Source of the DNA: Agromyces archimandritae
GTDB lineage: Bacteria; Actinomycetota; Actinomycetes; Actinomycetales; Microbacteriaceae
Assembly (NCBI RefSeq): GCF_018024495.1
Contig: NZ_CP071696.1
Span: 1,116,001-1,180,000, forward strand
DNA length: 64,000 bases
Direction of reading: 5' to 3'
A model generated the notes under the pieces. That model made no database searches, was not told the DNA's origin, and saw only the letters and a program-made list of their open reading frames with translations. Made by a program: the position numbers and the translations under genes. The first letter of the stretch is position 1. Every line of letters starts with the position of its first letter. Positions 54,714 to 62,505 of the stretch are shown here, piece after piece.

Positions 54714-55724
54714 ATGGTGAAGGCGAAACAGAGCAAGCGGTTCGGGATGATCGGCGCGGCGGTCGGGGCGGTGATGATCGTCGCGCTCACGATTCCTGCG
54801 GGGGCCGCCAACGCGACCGGGTCGGATGCCGCAGGCACTGCGCAGGCGGCGACCGGGGCCGCGGTGGATGCCGCGAGCACCGCGACCGGCACCGACGCAC
54901 TCACGGCCGACGCCGCCCGCGCCGCCGTGCCGACCGGCGTCGTGACCCTCGGGGACTCGTTCTCCTCGGGCCTCGGCAGCGGCGGCTACTACAACGACTG
55001 CGACAACACGGCGAACGCGTGGGGCAACCTGATCTTCGGCTCGTCCGTCACGAACCGCTCGCTGATCGCCTGCTCGGGCGCGACGATGCCGACGGTGCGC
55101 GCGCAGCTCGCGAGCATCCCGACCGGATCGGGCCGCCTCATCACGGTGACCGTCGGCGGCAACGACATGGGCTTCGCGAACGAGCTGAAAGACTGCTTCC
55201 TGTCGAACTGCACCGACCGCGAGGCGACCCTCACGGCGAAGATCTCGGCCCTCGTCGGGCCGCTCACCCAGCTCTACCGCGAGATCCGCTCGGCGACGCC
55301 GAACGACCGCCTCATCGTCGGCGGCTACCCGCTGCTCGTGCCCGACCCGGGCGTGCAGTCCAGCTGCAGCGCGCTGACATTCCTGCTGACGAGCGCAGAA
55401 CGCCAGATGGTGCGACGCCTCGGAGTGCAGCTGAACGACGCGATCGACCGGGCCGCCGCCGCCGCCGGCGTGCCCGCCGTCACCACCGCGCTCGAAACCC
55501 GCTTCGCCGGTCACGAGGCGTGCAAGAACAGCACCTCGTGGATCAACGGTCTGAAGATCACGCTCTGGTCGTCGGTCGACGGCGTCGACCGGCTCACGAA
55601 CGAGGCCGAAGAGGTCTACATCGAGCCGCAGGCCGAGATCGTGGCCGGGTGGATCCGCGACTCCTTCCACCCGAACGGGCCCGGGCAGACGGCCTACGCG
55701 GCGGCGTTCCAAGCCGCGTACTGA
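54714..55724 (+). CDS. Secreted SGNH/GDSL hydrolase
   Basis: 336-residue exported esterase/lipase. A Lys-rich N terminus and signal peptide (cleavage near AANA) precede an Ala/Thr-rich linker of about 45 residues. Then block I GDSFSSGLG (nucleophile Ser), block III VGGNDMGF and block V DSFHPNGPG with the Asp/His pair. Cysteines (CDN, CSG, CFLSNC, CSAL, C-KN) suggest disulfides. ATG at 54714 with AAGGGG upstream. Confidence 0.9.
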   Translation: MVKAKQSKRFGMIGAAVGAVMIVALTIPAGAANATGSDAAGTAQAATGAAVDAASTATGTDALTADAARAAVPTGVVTLGDSFSSGLGSGGYYNDCDNTANAWGNLIFGSSVTNRSLIACSGATMPTVRAQLASIPTGSGRLITVTVGGNDMGFANELKDCFLSNCTDREATLTAKISALVGPLTQLYREIRSATPNDRLIVGGYPLLVPDPGVQSSCSALTFLLTSAERQMVRRLGVQLNDAIDRAAAAAGVPAVTTALETRFAGHEACKNSTSWINGLKITLWSSVDGVDRLTNEAEEVYIEPQAEIVAGWIRDSFHPNGPGQTAYAAAFQAAY

Positions 55725-55746
55725 GCGCCGAGGGGCACGGCGCGGC

Positions 55747-55776
55747 ACGCGCGCAGGGCGGGGGCCCTGCGCGCGT
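55747..55776 (+). terminator. Terminator after the GDSL hydrolase
   Basis: Perfect 13-bp stem ACGCGCGCAGGGC / GCCCTGCGCGCGT with a GGGG loop, 23 bp past the stop. Confidence 0.85.
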
Positions 55777-55900
55777 TGCTGTGCGCGGAGGGGCCGCGGG
55801 TCCACCCAGCGCAGCGCCCGCGGCATCCGCACCCGATGAAGACGGCGACTCGGCGGCGTGCACCCTCCCGCGGACGGCGCGGGCGGCGTAACGTCGGAAC

Positions 55901-56716
55901 ATGACGGCTACGTACGACTTCGCGCCGCGCCGCGCCATCGTCACCGCATCGGATTCCGGGATCGGCCGCGCCACCGCCCTCGCCCTCGCCGATGCGGGGC
56001 TCGACGTCGGCGTCACCTGGTACTCCGACGAGGCCGGCGCCGAACGCACCGCCGAGCTCGTGCGCTCGCGCGGGCGGCGGGCGGCCGTGACCCGCTTCGA
56101 CGCGACGGATCTCGGCCGCGTCGCGGGGGTCGTCGACGGCCTCGCCGACGAGCTCGGCGGGCTGGACGTGTTCGTGAACAACGCTGGCGGCGGCACCGGC
56201 GGGCCGTTCCTCGACGTCGACCTCGAGACCTGGCGCTGGATCGTCGGCCTGAACCTCGACGGCGCGTTCGTCGGCATGCAGGCGGCCGCGCGGCGCATGG
56301 TCGACGCGGGCGAAGGCGGGCGCATCATCGCCGTCACGAGCGTGCACGAGCATCAGCCGCGGGTCGGATCCGCCCCCTACGTCGCCGCGAAGCACGGCCT
56401 CGGCGGCCTCGTGCAGACCATGGCGCAGGAACTCGGCCGGCACGGGATCACCGTGAACTCGGTCGCTCCGGGCGAGATCGCGACGCCCATCAACGACATG
56501 GTCGCGGCGGATGCCGAACGCATCCACCGCCCCGGGATCCCCCTCGCCCGGCCCGGCCGCCCCGACGAGGTCGCCGCGGTCGTCGCGTTCCTCGCCTCGC
56601 CCGCGGGCAGCTACGTCACCGGCGCGAGCTGGACCGTCGACGGCGGGATGCTGCAGATGGGCCCGCAGGCCGGCTCGCACCTGCACGACGACGCCTGGCG
56701 CGACGACGGCGCGTAG
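55901..56716 (+). CDS. SDR family oxidoreductase
   Basis: 271-residue classical SDR. TASDSGIG replaces the usual TGxxxGIG at about 15-22 (Ser/Asp instead of Gly is tolerated in some members). NNAGGG, VTSVHEH with Ser, YVAAKHG with the Tyr/Lys pair and PGEIATPIND are present. It resembles sugar or polyol dehydrogenases. Ends nine bases before the convergent beta-lactamase-fold gene. Confidence 0.9.
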   Translation: MTATYDFAPRRAIVTASDSGIGRATALALADAGLDVGVTWYSDEAGAERTAELVRSRGRRAAVTRFDATDLGRVAGVVDGLADELGGLDVFVNNAGGGTGGPFLDVDLETWRWIVGLNLDGAFVGMQAAARRMVDAGEGGRIIAVTSVHEHQPRVGSAPYVAAKHGLGGLVQTMAQELGRHGITVNSVAPGEIATPINDMVAADAERIHRPGIPLARPGRPDEVAAVVAFLASPAGSYVTGASWTVDGGMLQMGPQAGSHLHDDAWRDDGA

Positions 56717-56724
56717 GGAGTCGG

Positions 56725-58308
56725 TCAGCGCGGGCCCGCGGGCTCCACGCGGAAGCGCTGGATGCGCGCCTCGGCGATCGGGGCGAGCAGGATGTCGCAG
56801 CGGAGTTCGCCGCGCGCGGCGGGCACGCGCCACGAGAGGTGCGCGGGCGAGTCGGAATCGCCGATCGGAACCGCGTCGAGCGCGCCCGCCTCGAGCGGGC
56901 CGACCTCTGCCAGCAGGGCCGCGATCGCGTCGGCGCGCTCGGCGTACGGCGTGTCGAGGGCGACGTTCGGGGTGAAGATCTCATCGGCGAGAGCGTCGTT
57001 CCATGCGGCGAGCAGCTGCTGCGCACGGCCGGCGAGCCGCACCGTGTCGGGCCAGGGGTCGATGCGCCACGGAGTGGATGCCGGGGCGCCGCCGCCGGCG
57101 GGCGCCGTCGCAGGGGTGTGCGCCATGGCATCCACACCCGAGAAGTGCTCGATGAGGCGGTCGAGGGCGCGCACGACTTCCTCGCCGACGCCGGCGTAGG
57201 TGGCGTTCTCGAAGGCGACGACGCCGATGCCGCTCGCCGGGTGCCAGCGCATGTTCGCGCTGAAGCCGGGATATCCGCCGGAGTGGTGGACGACCATTCC
57301 GTGCGCGGCGTCTTCGCGGATGTTGAGGCCGTACCCGTATCCCGAGACCGTTCCGGTGCGCCACGCGGTCGGGTCGGCGCGGCGCGAGCCGGCGGGCCGC
57401 TGCACGCGGTGCATCTGCTGCATCTCGCGGCGGCTCGCACGGCTGAGCGGTCCGGCATCCGCTCCCCCGTCATGGAACGCGTCGGCGAGCCAGCCGCCCC
57501 AGCGGGCGAGGTCGGCGACGGTCGAGAACAGCCCGCCGATCGGCGAGAACGCGCCCGGCCCCGAGAACGGCAGCGGCACCCAGGCGTCACCGGAACGCCG
57601 ATACCCGGTCGCGACCGGGCCCGGCACGGCGTCGACGCTGAACCCGGTGCCGGAGAGGCTGAGCGGTTCGAGCAGTTCCCGTTCGACGAAGGCGCGGTAC
57701 GGCTCGCCGGCGGCGTGTTCGATGACGCGGCCGAGCAGCGCATAGCCGAGGTTCGAGTACTCGTATTCCGTTCCGGGTATGGATGCCAGCCGCACCCCCG
57801 CCGCGATGACCTCCGTGAACTCGTCGCGCCCGAGGGACTCCTGCCGGTCGGCCCACGGGTCGTCGGTGGGCAGCCCGCCCGACATGCTCGCGAGCATCCG
57901 CACGGTCGGCGTGCCCTGCGCCCCGCCCGGCAGCGCCCGGAACTCGGGCACCGCCTCGGTGATCGGCGCGTCGAGGTCTACGAGCCCGCGATCGCGGAGC
58001 AGCAGCAGTGCGGCGGCGGTGAATGACTTCGTGCAGGAGGCGATGCGGAACGCCGTGGTGGATGCCGGATGCGCCGACACCCGCCCCTCCGCGTCGAAGG
58101 CGGCCGCCCCGAACCCGCGGGCGGCGACGAGTCCACCGCGGTCGAACACCGCGACCGACGACCCGGGCGCCCGGGCGCCGGCGGGCGCGGCGCCGGAACC
58201 GCCGGACGGGGCAGCACCGGGGCCGTGCGTGCCAGGCTCGCCGAGGTCCGCACCGCCGATGCGGGCCTCGAACCCCGCGAAGACCTCGTCCAAGACGCTC
58301 TCGTGCAC
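56725..58308 (-). CDS. Serine hydrolase of the beta-lactamase/class C fold
   Basis: 527 residues. Catalytic SCTK (SxxK), YSN (YxN) and HSGG (HxG) motifs define the penicillin-recognising serine hydrolase family; after about residue 390 a C-terminal extension of beta-rich type follows. No signal peptide is visible from the GTG at 58308, so it is probably cytoplasmic, an esterase or D-aminopeptidase-like enzyme rather than a secreted beta-lactamase. AAGGGG upstream supports this start; the longer frame overlaps the divergent YchJ gene. Confidence 0.88.
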   Translation of the reverse strand: MHESVLDEVFAGFEARIGGADLGEPGTHGPGAAPSGGSGAAPAGARAPGSSVAVFDRGGLVAARGFGAAAFDAEGRVSAHPASTTAFRIASCTKSFTAAALLLLRDRGLVDLDAPITEAVPEFRALPGGAQGTPTVRMLASMSGGLPTDDPWADRQESLGRDEFTEVIAAGVRLASIPGTEYEYSNLGYALLGRVIEHAAGEPYRAFVERELLEPLSLSGTGFSVDAVPGPVATGYRRSGDAWVPLPFSGPGAFSPIGGLFSTVADLARWGGWLADAFHDGGADAGPLSRASRREMQQMHRVQRPAGSRRADPTAWRTGTVSGYGYGLNIREDAAHGMVVHHSGGYPGFSANMRWHPASGIGVVAFENATYAGVGEEVVRALDRLIEHFSGVDAMAHTPATAPAGGGAPASTPWRIDPWPDTVRLAGRAQQLLAAWNDALADEIFTPNVALDTPYAERADAIAALLAEVGPLEAGALDAVPIGDSDSPAHLSWRVPAARGELRCDILLAPIAEARIQRFRVEPAGPR

Positions 58309-58426
58309 GCATCCACCCCTTCCGGCCGCCGCCCCACGATACCGGCGCCGGGGGCGCACGGCCGCATCGACCACCGCATCCGTCGCGACCGGCCGCGGCC
58401 CTGCCGCGAAGGACCATACTGGGTTG

Positions 58427-58828
58427 ATGCCCCTCCCCGACGATGACGCCCGCTGTCCATGCCTGAGCGGTCTCACGTTCGGCGAGTGCTGCGGGCCGAT
58501 CCTCGACGGCGAACGGCCGGCCCCCACCGCCGAACGGCTCATGCGTTCGCGCTACAGCGCCTTCGCGACCGAGAACGCCGACTACCTGCTGGAGAGCTGG
58601 CATCCGTCGACGCGGCCGGCCGAGCTCGAGCTCGATCCGCGGCAGCGCTGGTACCGCCTCGACATCGTCAAACGCGAGCGCGGCCGTCCGCTCGATCTCG
58701 ACGGCATCGTCGAGTTCATCGCCTACTTCCGTTTCGACGGCGGCGCGGACTCGCTGCACGAGCGCAGCCGCTTCCGCTGGGAGGGCGGCCGCTGGTACTA
58801 CGTCGACGGGGCCGTGCTGGAGGCGTAG
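58427..58828 (+). CDS. YchJ-family (UPF0225) SEC-C-like protein
   Basis: 133 residues. The N-terminal CPCLSGLTFGECCGP is a SEC-C-type zinc motif, followed by RLMRSRYSAF and the NTF2-like YchJ middle domain (LLESWHPSTRP, RFRWEGGRWYYVDG). Function unknown. ATG at 58427, 118 bp from the divergent serine hydrolase. Confidence 0.9.
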   Translation: MPLPDDDARCPCLSGLTFGECCGPILDGERPAPTAERLMRSRYSAFATENADYLLESWHPSTRPAELELDPRQRWYRLDIVKRERGRPLDLDGIVEFIAYFRFDGGADSLHERSRFRWEGGRWYYVDGAVLEA

Positions 58829-58835
58829 GGCGCGA

Positions 58836-59558
58836 TCACATCGAGTCGTCGTCCTCCGTCGGGTCGCCGCGCTCGCCCTGCACGCTCACGCGTTCGACGC
58901 CCGGAAGCTCCATGAGCGGCGGGACGAGATCCCGCACCGGCTGGCGGCCGTGGAAGCGGATGTCCATCGCGACCGACGGGCCGTGCTCGCCGTCGATGCG
59001 GCGCGAGCGGGCGATCGAGGTCGCGAAGCCCATCGAGCTGGCCAGGCCGAGCACGCTCCGCAGCACCCCCTCGCCGTCGGCGTAGGTGATCTTCACCAGG
59101 CGTTTGCGGTCGGCCGTCGGCATGCGGCGCACGAGCGGGGCGACGAGGAAGAGCGTCACAAGGTGCAGCAGCGTCAGCACGACGCCGAGCGAGAGCATCC
59201 CGGCCCCGCACGCCATGCCGACGGCGGCGGCGACCCACACCGTCGCCGCGGTCGTGAGCCCCCGCACCACGTTGCGGCCTTTGAAGATGACGCCGGCGCC
59301 GAGGAAGCCGATGCCCGAGACGATCTGCGCGGCGATGCGCGAGGGGTCGAGGGCGACGTCGGGGCCGAGGACTGCGGCGAACCCGTAGCTCGAGACGAGC
59401 GTGAACGCGCACGAGCCGAGGCCGACGAGCACATGCGTGCGGTAGCCCGCACTCTTCTGCCGCACCTGCCGCTCGATGCCGATGAACGAGCACAGGATGA
59501 AGGTGGCGAGCATGAACTCGATCTCGATGCCCGTCGAATCGGTGAAGAAGTCCGTCAA
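58836..59558 (-). CDS. MgtC/SapB family membrane protein
   Basis: 240 residues with five helices in the first 150 (FMLATFILCSFIGIERQ, VLVGLGSCAFTL, IVSGIGFLGAGVIFKGRNVVRGLTTAATVW: the MgtC signature) and a C-terminal ACT-like domain. The start is taken as TTG at 59558 because GGAGGG lies just upstream and the first helix follows shortly; the longer frame upstream is Arg-rich. Family members help growth in low Mg2+ or inside hosts. Confidence 0.88.
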   Translation of the reverse strand: MTDFFTDSTGIEIEFMLATFILCSFIGIERQVRQKSAGYRTHVLVGLGSCAFTLVSSYGFAAVLGPDVALDPSRIAAQIVSGIGFLGAGVIFKGRNVVRGLTTAATVWVAAAVGMACGAGMLSLGVVLTLLHLVTLFLVAPLVRRMPTADRKRLVKITYADGEGVLRSVLGLASSMGFATSIARSRRIDGEHGPSVAMDIRFHGRQPVRDLVPPLMELPGVERVSVQGERGDPTEDDDSM

Positions 59559-59816
59559 CGCCCCTCCGCGATGCGATCGGCCGCGCCGCGAGCGGCCTTG
59601 ATGCGATCGGCCGCGCCGAGCGCACGTAGAGCTCGACGTTGCGGTCATCGCGGCTGCCCTCAGCGTACAACTCGACCGCGGGGAGCCCCGGCCGCGCCGT
59701 GCGGCGCGCCCCGGCATCCGCACCCCGTAGCGGCCCGCGCCCGGCCTCGCTACGGTTGAAGGAGGCCGCGAAGGCGGCCGGCTGGCCGCGGGGGCGGCCG
59801 AAAAGGGGGAATCGAC
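59559..59816. other. Intergenic region with a short direct repeat
   Basis: Divergent promoter region. ATGCGATCGGCCGCGCCG occurs twice, about 31 bp apart (near 59569 and 59600). Nothing else recognised. Confidence 0.5.
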
Positions 59817-60170
59817 ATGGCGGCAGTACGACCCGTCGGAGTCACGATCGTCGCAGTGATCGCCTGGATCTCGGGCGCACTGCAGATCCTCGGCGGCATC
59901 ATCCAACTCTTGCCGGGCGGCGGGAACTTCGGCTCCGGGCTGTGGGCGATCATCATCGGCGTGATCACGATCGTCGTGAGCGTCGGGCTGTTCCGCGGCT
60001 CGAACGCGGCGCGCATCATCGTCACCATCGTGTTCGCGGTGAACGCGATCTCCTCGTTCTTCCTGCTGTTCTCGCCGTTCACGTTCTGGTCGGCGCTGTT
60101 CTCGGGGCTCCTCGCGGTCGTCGGCATCATCCTGCTGTACACGAAGCCCGCGAACGAGTACTTCCGCTGA
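59817..60170 (+). CDS. Four-helix membrane protein, paralog of 8159-8602
   Basis: 117 residues with four helices and a short tail (YTKPANEYFR). The start RPVGVTIVAVIAWISG and spacing of helices match the gene at 8159-8602, with the later loop shorter here. AAAAGGGGGA lies just upstream of ATG 59817. Unknown function. Confidence 0.75.
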   Translation: MAAVRPVGVTIVAVIAWISGALQILGGIIQLLPGGGNFGSGLWAIIIGVITIVVSVGLFRGSNAARIIVTIVFAVNAISSFFLLFSPFTFWSALFSGLLAVVGIILLYTKPANEYFR

Positions 60171-60184
60171 GCGGCGCCGCGCGC

Positions 60185-61507
60185 CTACCGCGCGCCGGCG
60201 AGCAGCCACTCCATGCCGGCGGCGAGGTACTCCCGCATGTCGGCTTCGTCGTGGGGATGGCCGAGCGTGTGCGTCATCTCGAAGACGCCGTGGCGGACCG
60301 GGATGCCGGCGTCGGCGAGCCCGGCGGCCCATTGGGCGCTGCCGGCGGCGACCTCGTCGAACGCGGAGGTCACGACGACGGCGGGCGGGAAGGTCGCCGG
60401 CACGGGGTGCCGCGCAGGTGAGACCGTCGGCGCGCCGGCATCCACCGCCCCGGTGTAGGCGTCGAGCAGCGCCGCGCGCGCGGTCCGGCGTTCGGGGGTG
60501 CTCGAGTAGAAGGTGCCGAAGTCGGTCAGGTCGAGGGCGGGGGCGGTGAGCACGACGCCCGCGAGGGGCGGGACGCCTTCACGTTCGCCGTCGGCGATTG
60601 CGGCGGCGGTGGCGACGTTGCCGCCGGAGGAGGTTCCGGCCAGCAGGATGCGCCCGGCATCCACTCCCAGCGTCGCGGCGTTCGCACGCACCCAGTCGAT
60701 CGCGGCGATCGCGTCGAGGACGGGCGTCGGGTAGCCGTGCTCGGGCGTCAGGTGGTAGTCGACCGTGACGACGACGGCGCCGAGGCGGCCCGCGAGATAC
60801 CGCGCCGAGGGGTCGCCGAGAGCGCGCAGGCAGTCGCCGTCGCCCATCCAGAAGGCGCCGCCGTGCAGTTCGACGATCGCGGGGGCCGCGCCGGCCGCCG
60901 CCGGGCCGCCGACGCCGAGGTCGGGGCGCTGGATGCGGATCGACGTCGTCCAGGCAGCCGGGCACGCCCCGGCATCCACCGCGTCGACGATGTCGCCGGC
61001 GGCTCCGCCCGGCACGTCCCCGTCCGCAGCCCCGCTCGCTTCGCCGAACGAGCGCGTCAGGCGGATGGCGTCGACGTCGATCCGGATGTCTTCGGGGGCC
61101 GGCGGGTGGATGCCGGGCTCGAGCTCCCAGGCGAGGATGCCGCCGCCGGGCACGCCGAGCGCTTCGCGCCCCCGCTCCCGCACCGCCGACTGGAACGACA
61201 CCGCATAGGCGTTGTGCGCCGTGCGCGCTTCGGCGACCGCCGCGCGCCAGTCCGCATCGCTCTGCCCAGGCCGGGGCAGCATCGGCGGCAGCTCGGGCCC
61301 GGGAAGCGCCGAGCGCAGCCGTTCGACCAGGAGCAGGGCGTCGCCCAGTCGGCTGTTGCGGGTGATGCCCTCGGGCAGGGCGGCCGCCCTGGTGAGTTCG
61401 GTGAAGGCGGCATCCGCTTCCGCCTCGGCGGCAGCGACCCGGGCGAGTCGCTCGGCGGCCGCCTCGACGAGCGGAATCGGTGTTCCGTCGGCAGGCGCGT
61501 CGGTCAC
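60185..61507 (-). CDS. Alpha/beta-hydrolase esterase (HSL family)
   Basis: 440 residues. The last 250 form an HSL-type hydrolase: ELHGGAFWMGDGD oxyanion motif, GTSSGGN nucleophile elbow, SAFDEV Asp and the terminal His region (MTHTLGHPHDE). The first 110 residues are an extra helical domain, and a low-complexity insert (GDIVDAVDAGACP) precedes the hydrolase. GTG start overlaps the LacI stop by four bases, so it belongs to that operon and may process the imported substrate. Confidence 0.87.
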   Translation of the reverse strand: MTDAPADGTPIPLVEAAAERLARVAAAEAEADAAFTELTRAAALPEGITRNSRLGDALLLVERLRSALPGPELPPMLPRPGQSDADWRAAVAEARTAHNAYAVSFQSAVRERGREALGVPGGGILAWELEPGIHPPAPEDIRIDVDAIRLTRSFGEASGAADGDVPGGAAGDIVDAVDAGACPAAWTTSIRIQRPDLGVGGPAAAGAAPAIVELHGGAFWMGDGDCLRALGDPSARYLAGRLGAVVVTVDYHLTPEHGYPTPVLDAIAAIDWVRANAATLGVDAGRILLAGTSSGGNVATAAAIADGEREGVPPLAGVVLTAPALDLTDFGTFYSSTPERRTARAALLDAYTGAVDAGAPTVSPARHPVPATFPPAVVVTSAFDEVAAGSAQWAAGLADAGIPVRHGVFEMTHTLGHPHDEADMREYLAAGMEWLLAGAR

Positions 61508-62505
61508 GCGGTGGCTCCTTCGCTGAGTTCGACCCCGAGGGTCACGTGTTTGACGGGCGTCTCCGGGTCGCGCATGTGCTGGGCGAGCACTTCGGCCCCG
61601 GCCGTGCCGGATCGTGCGAGCGGCTGCACGATCGTGGTGAGCGCAGCCGCCTCGGCGACCGGGCCGCCGTCGAACCCGACGACGGCGAACTCGCCGGGAA
61701 CATCGCGACCCGCCGAACGGAGGCCGGCGACGAGGCCGGCGGCGATGCCGTCGTGGTGGGCGACGATGCCGGTGCCGGTGCCGGTCACCGTCGCCAGTGC
61801 GGCGCCGACCTTGCGGGCATCGGCCATCGTCGGACCGACGGCGACGTGGCGGAGGGTTTCGGGCGGCAGGCCCGCTTCGCCGAGCGCGCGGATCACGCCG
61901 TGCATGCGCCGCTGCCCCGGTGAGACGTAGCGGCGCGAGACCTGCCCTTCGGAGACGTAGAGGAACTCGCTCGCCCCGCGCTCGATGAGACGGCGGCCGG
62001 CGAGGTATCCGCCGCGCTCGTCGTCGACGACGATCGAGGAGAACTCGGGCCGGGCGCCGTCGACGAGCACCGTCGGGATGCGCCGGGCGAGCAGGCGTTC
62101 GGCGGTGTCGTCGTCGAGCGGGATGCCCATCACGATGAGCCCGTCGAGCTGGCCCGACACCGGCAGCATCGCAAGCCTCGGCGACGAGATCCGCGACACC
62201 GAGTCGTGGTCGTACACGAGGACCTCGTGGGCCGTGCCGGCGAACAGGCGCAGCACCCCCTGCAGGCGGGTGCCGAACGAGGCGTAGGAGGTGAACGGGG
62301 CGATGACGCCGACCCGGAGCGCCTTCGTGCGGGCACGGTGCACGGCGACGGCATGGGGTACGTAGCCGAGGCGGTCGATCTCGGCGAGCACCCGCTTCCG
62401 GGTCTCCTCGCCGACGCGGGCCGGCCGGTTCATGGTGTGCGAGACGGTCGCGATCGACACCCCGGCGGCGGATGCGACGTCGTAGATCGTGGGCCCGCCG
62501 TTCAT
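61504..62505 (-). CDS. LacI-family transcriptional regulator
   Basis: 333 residues. The HTH (IYDVASAAGVSIATVSHTMN, 6-26) and hinge RPARVGEETR begin a standard LacI protein, with a periplasmic-binding-type effector domain after residue 62 (LRVGVIAPF, DGLIVMGIPLDD, FAVVGFDGG). ATG at 62505 overlaps the ABC ATPase stop by four bases. It likely controls the ABC transporter and esterase around it. Confidence 0.92.
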   Translation of the reverse strand: MNGGPTIYDVASAAGVSIATVSHTMNRPARVGEETRKRVLAEIDRLGYVPHAVAVHRARTKALRVGVIAPFTSYASFGTRLQGVLRLFAGTAHEVLVYDHDSVSRISSPRLAMLPVSGQLDGLIVMGIPLDDDTAERLLARRIPTVLVDGARPEFSSIVVDDERGGYLAGRRLIERGASEFLYVSEGQVSRRYVSPGQRRMHGVIRALGEAGLPPETLRHVAVGPTMADARKVGAALATVTGTGTGIVAHHDGIAAGLVAGLRSAGRDVPGEFAVVGFDGGPVAEAAALTTIVQPLARSGTAGAEVLAQHMRDPETPVKHVTLGVELSEGATA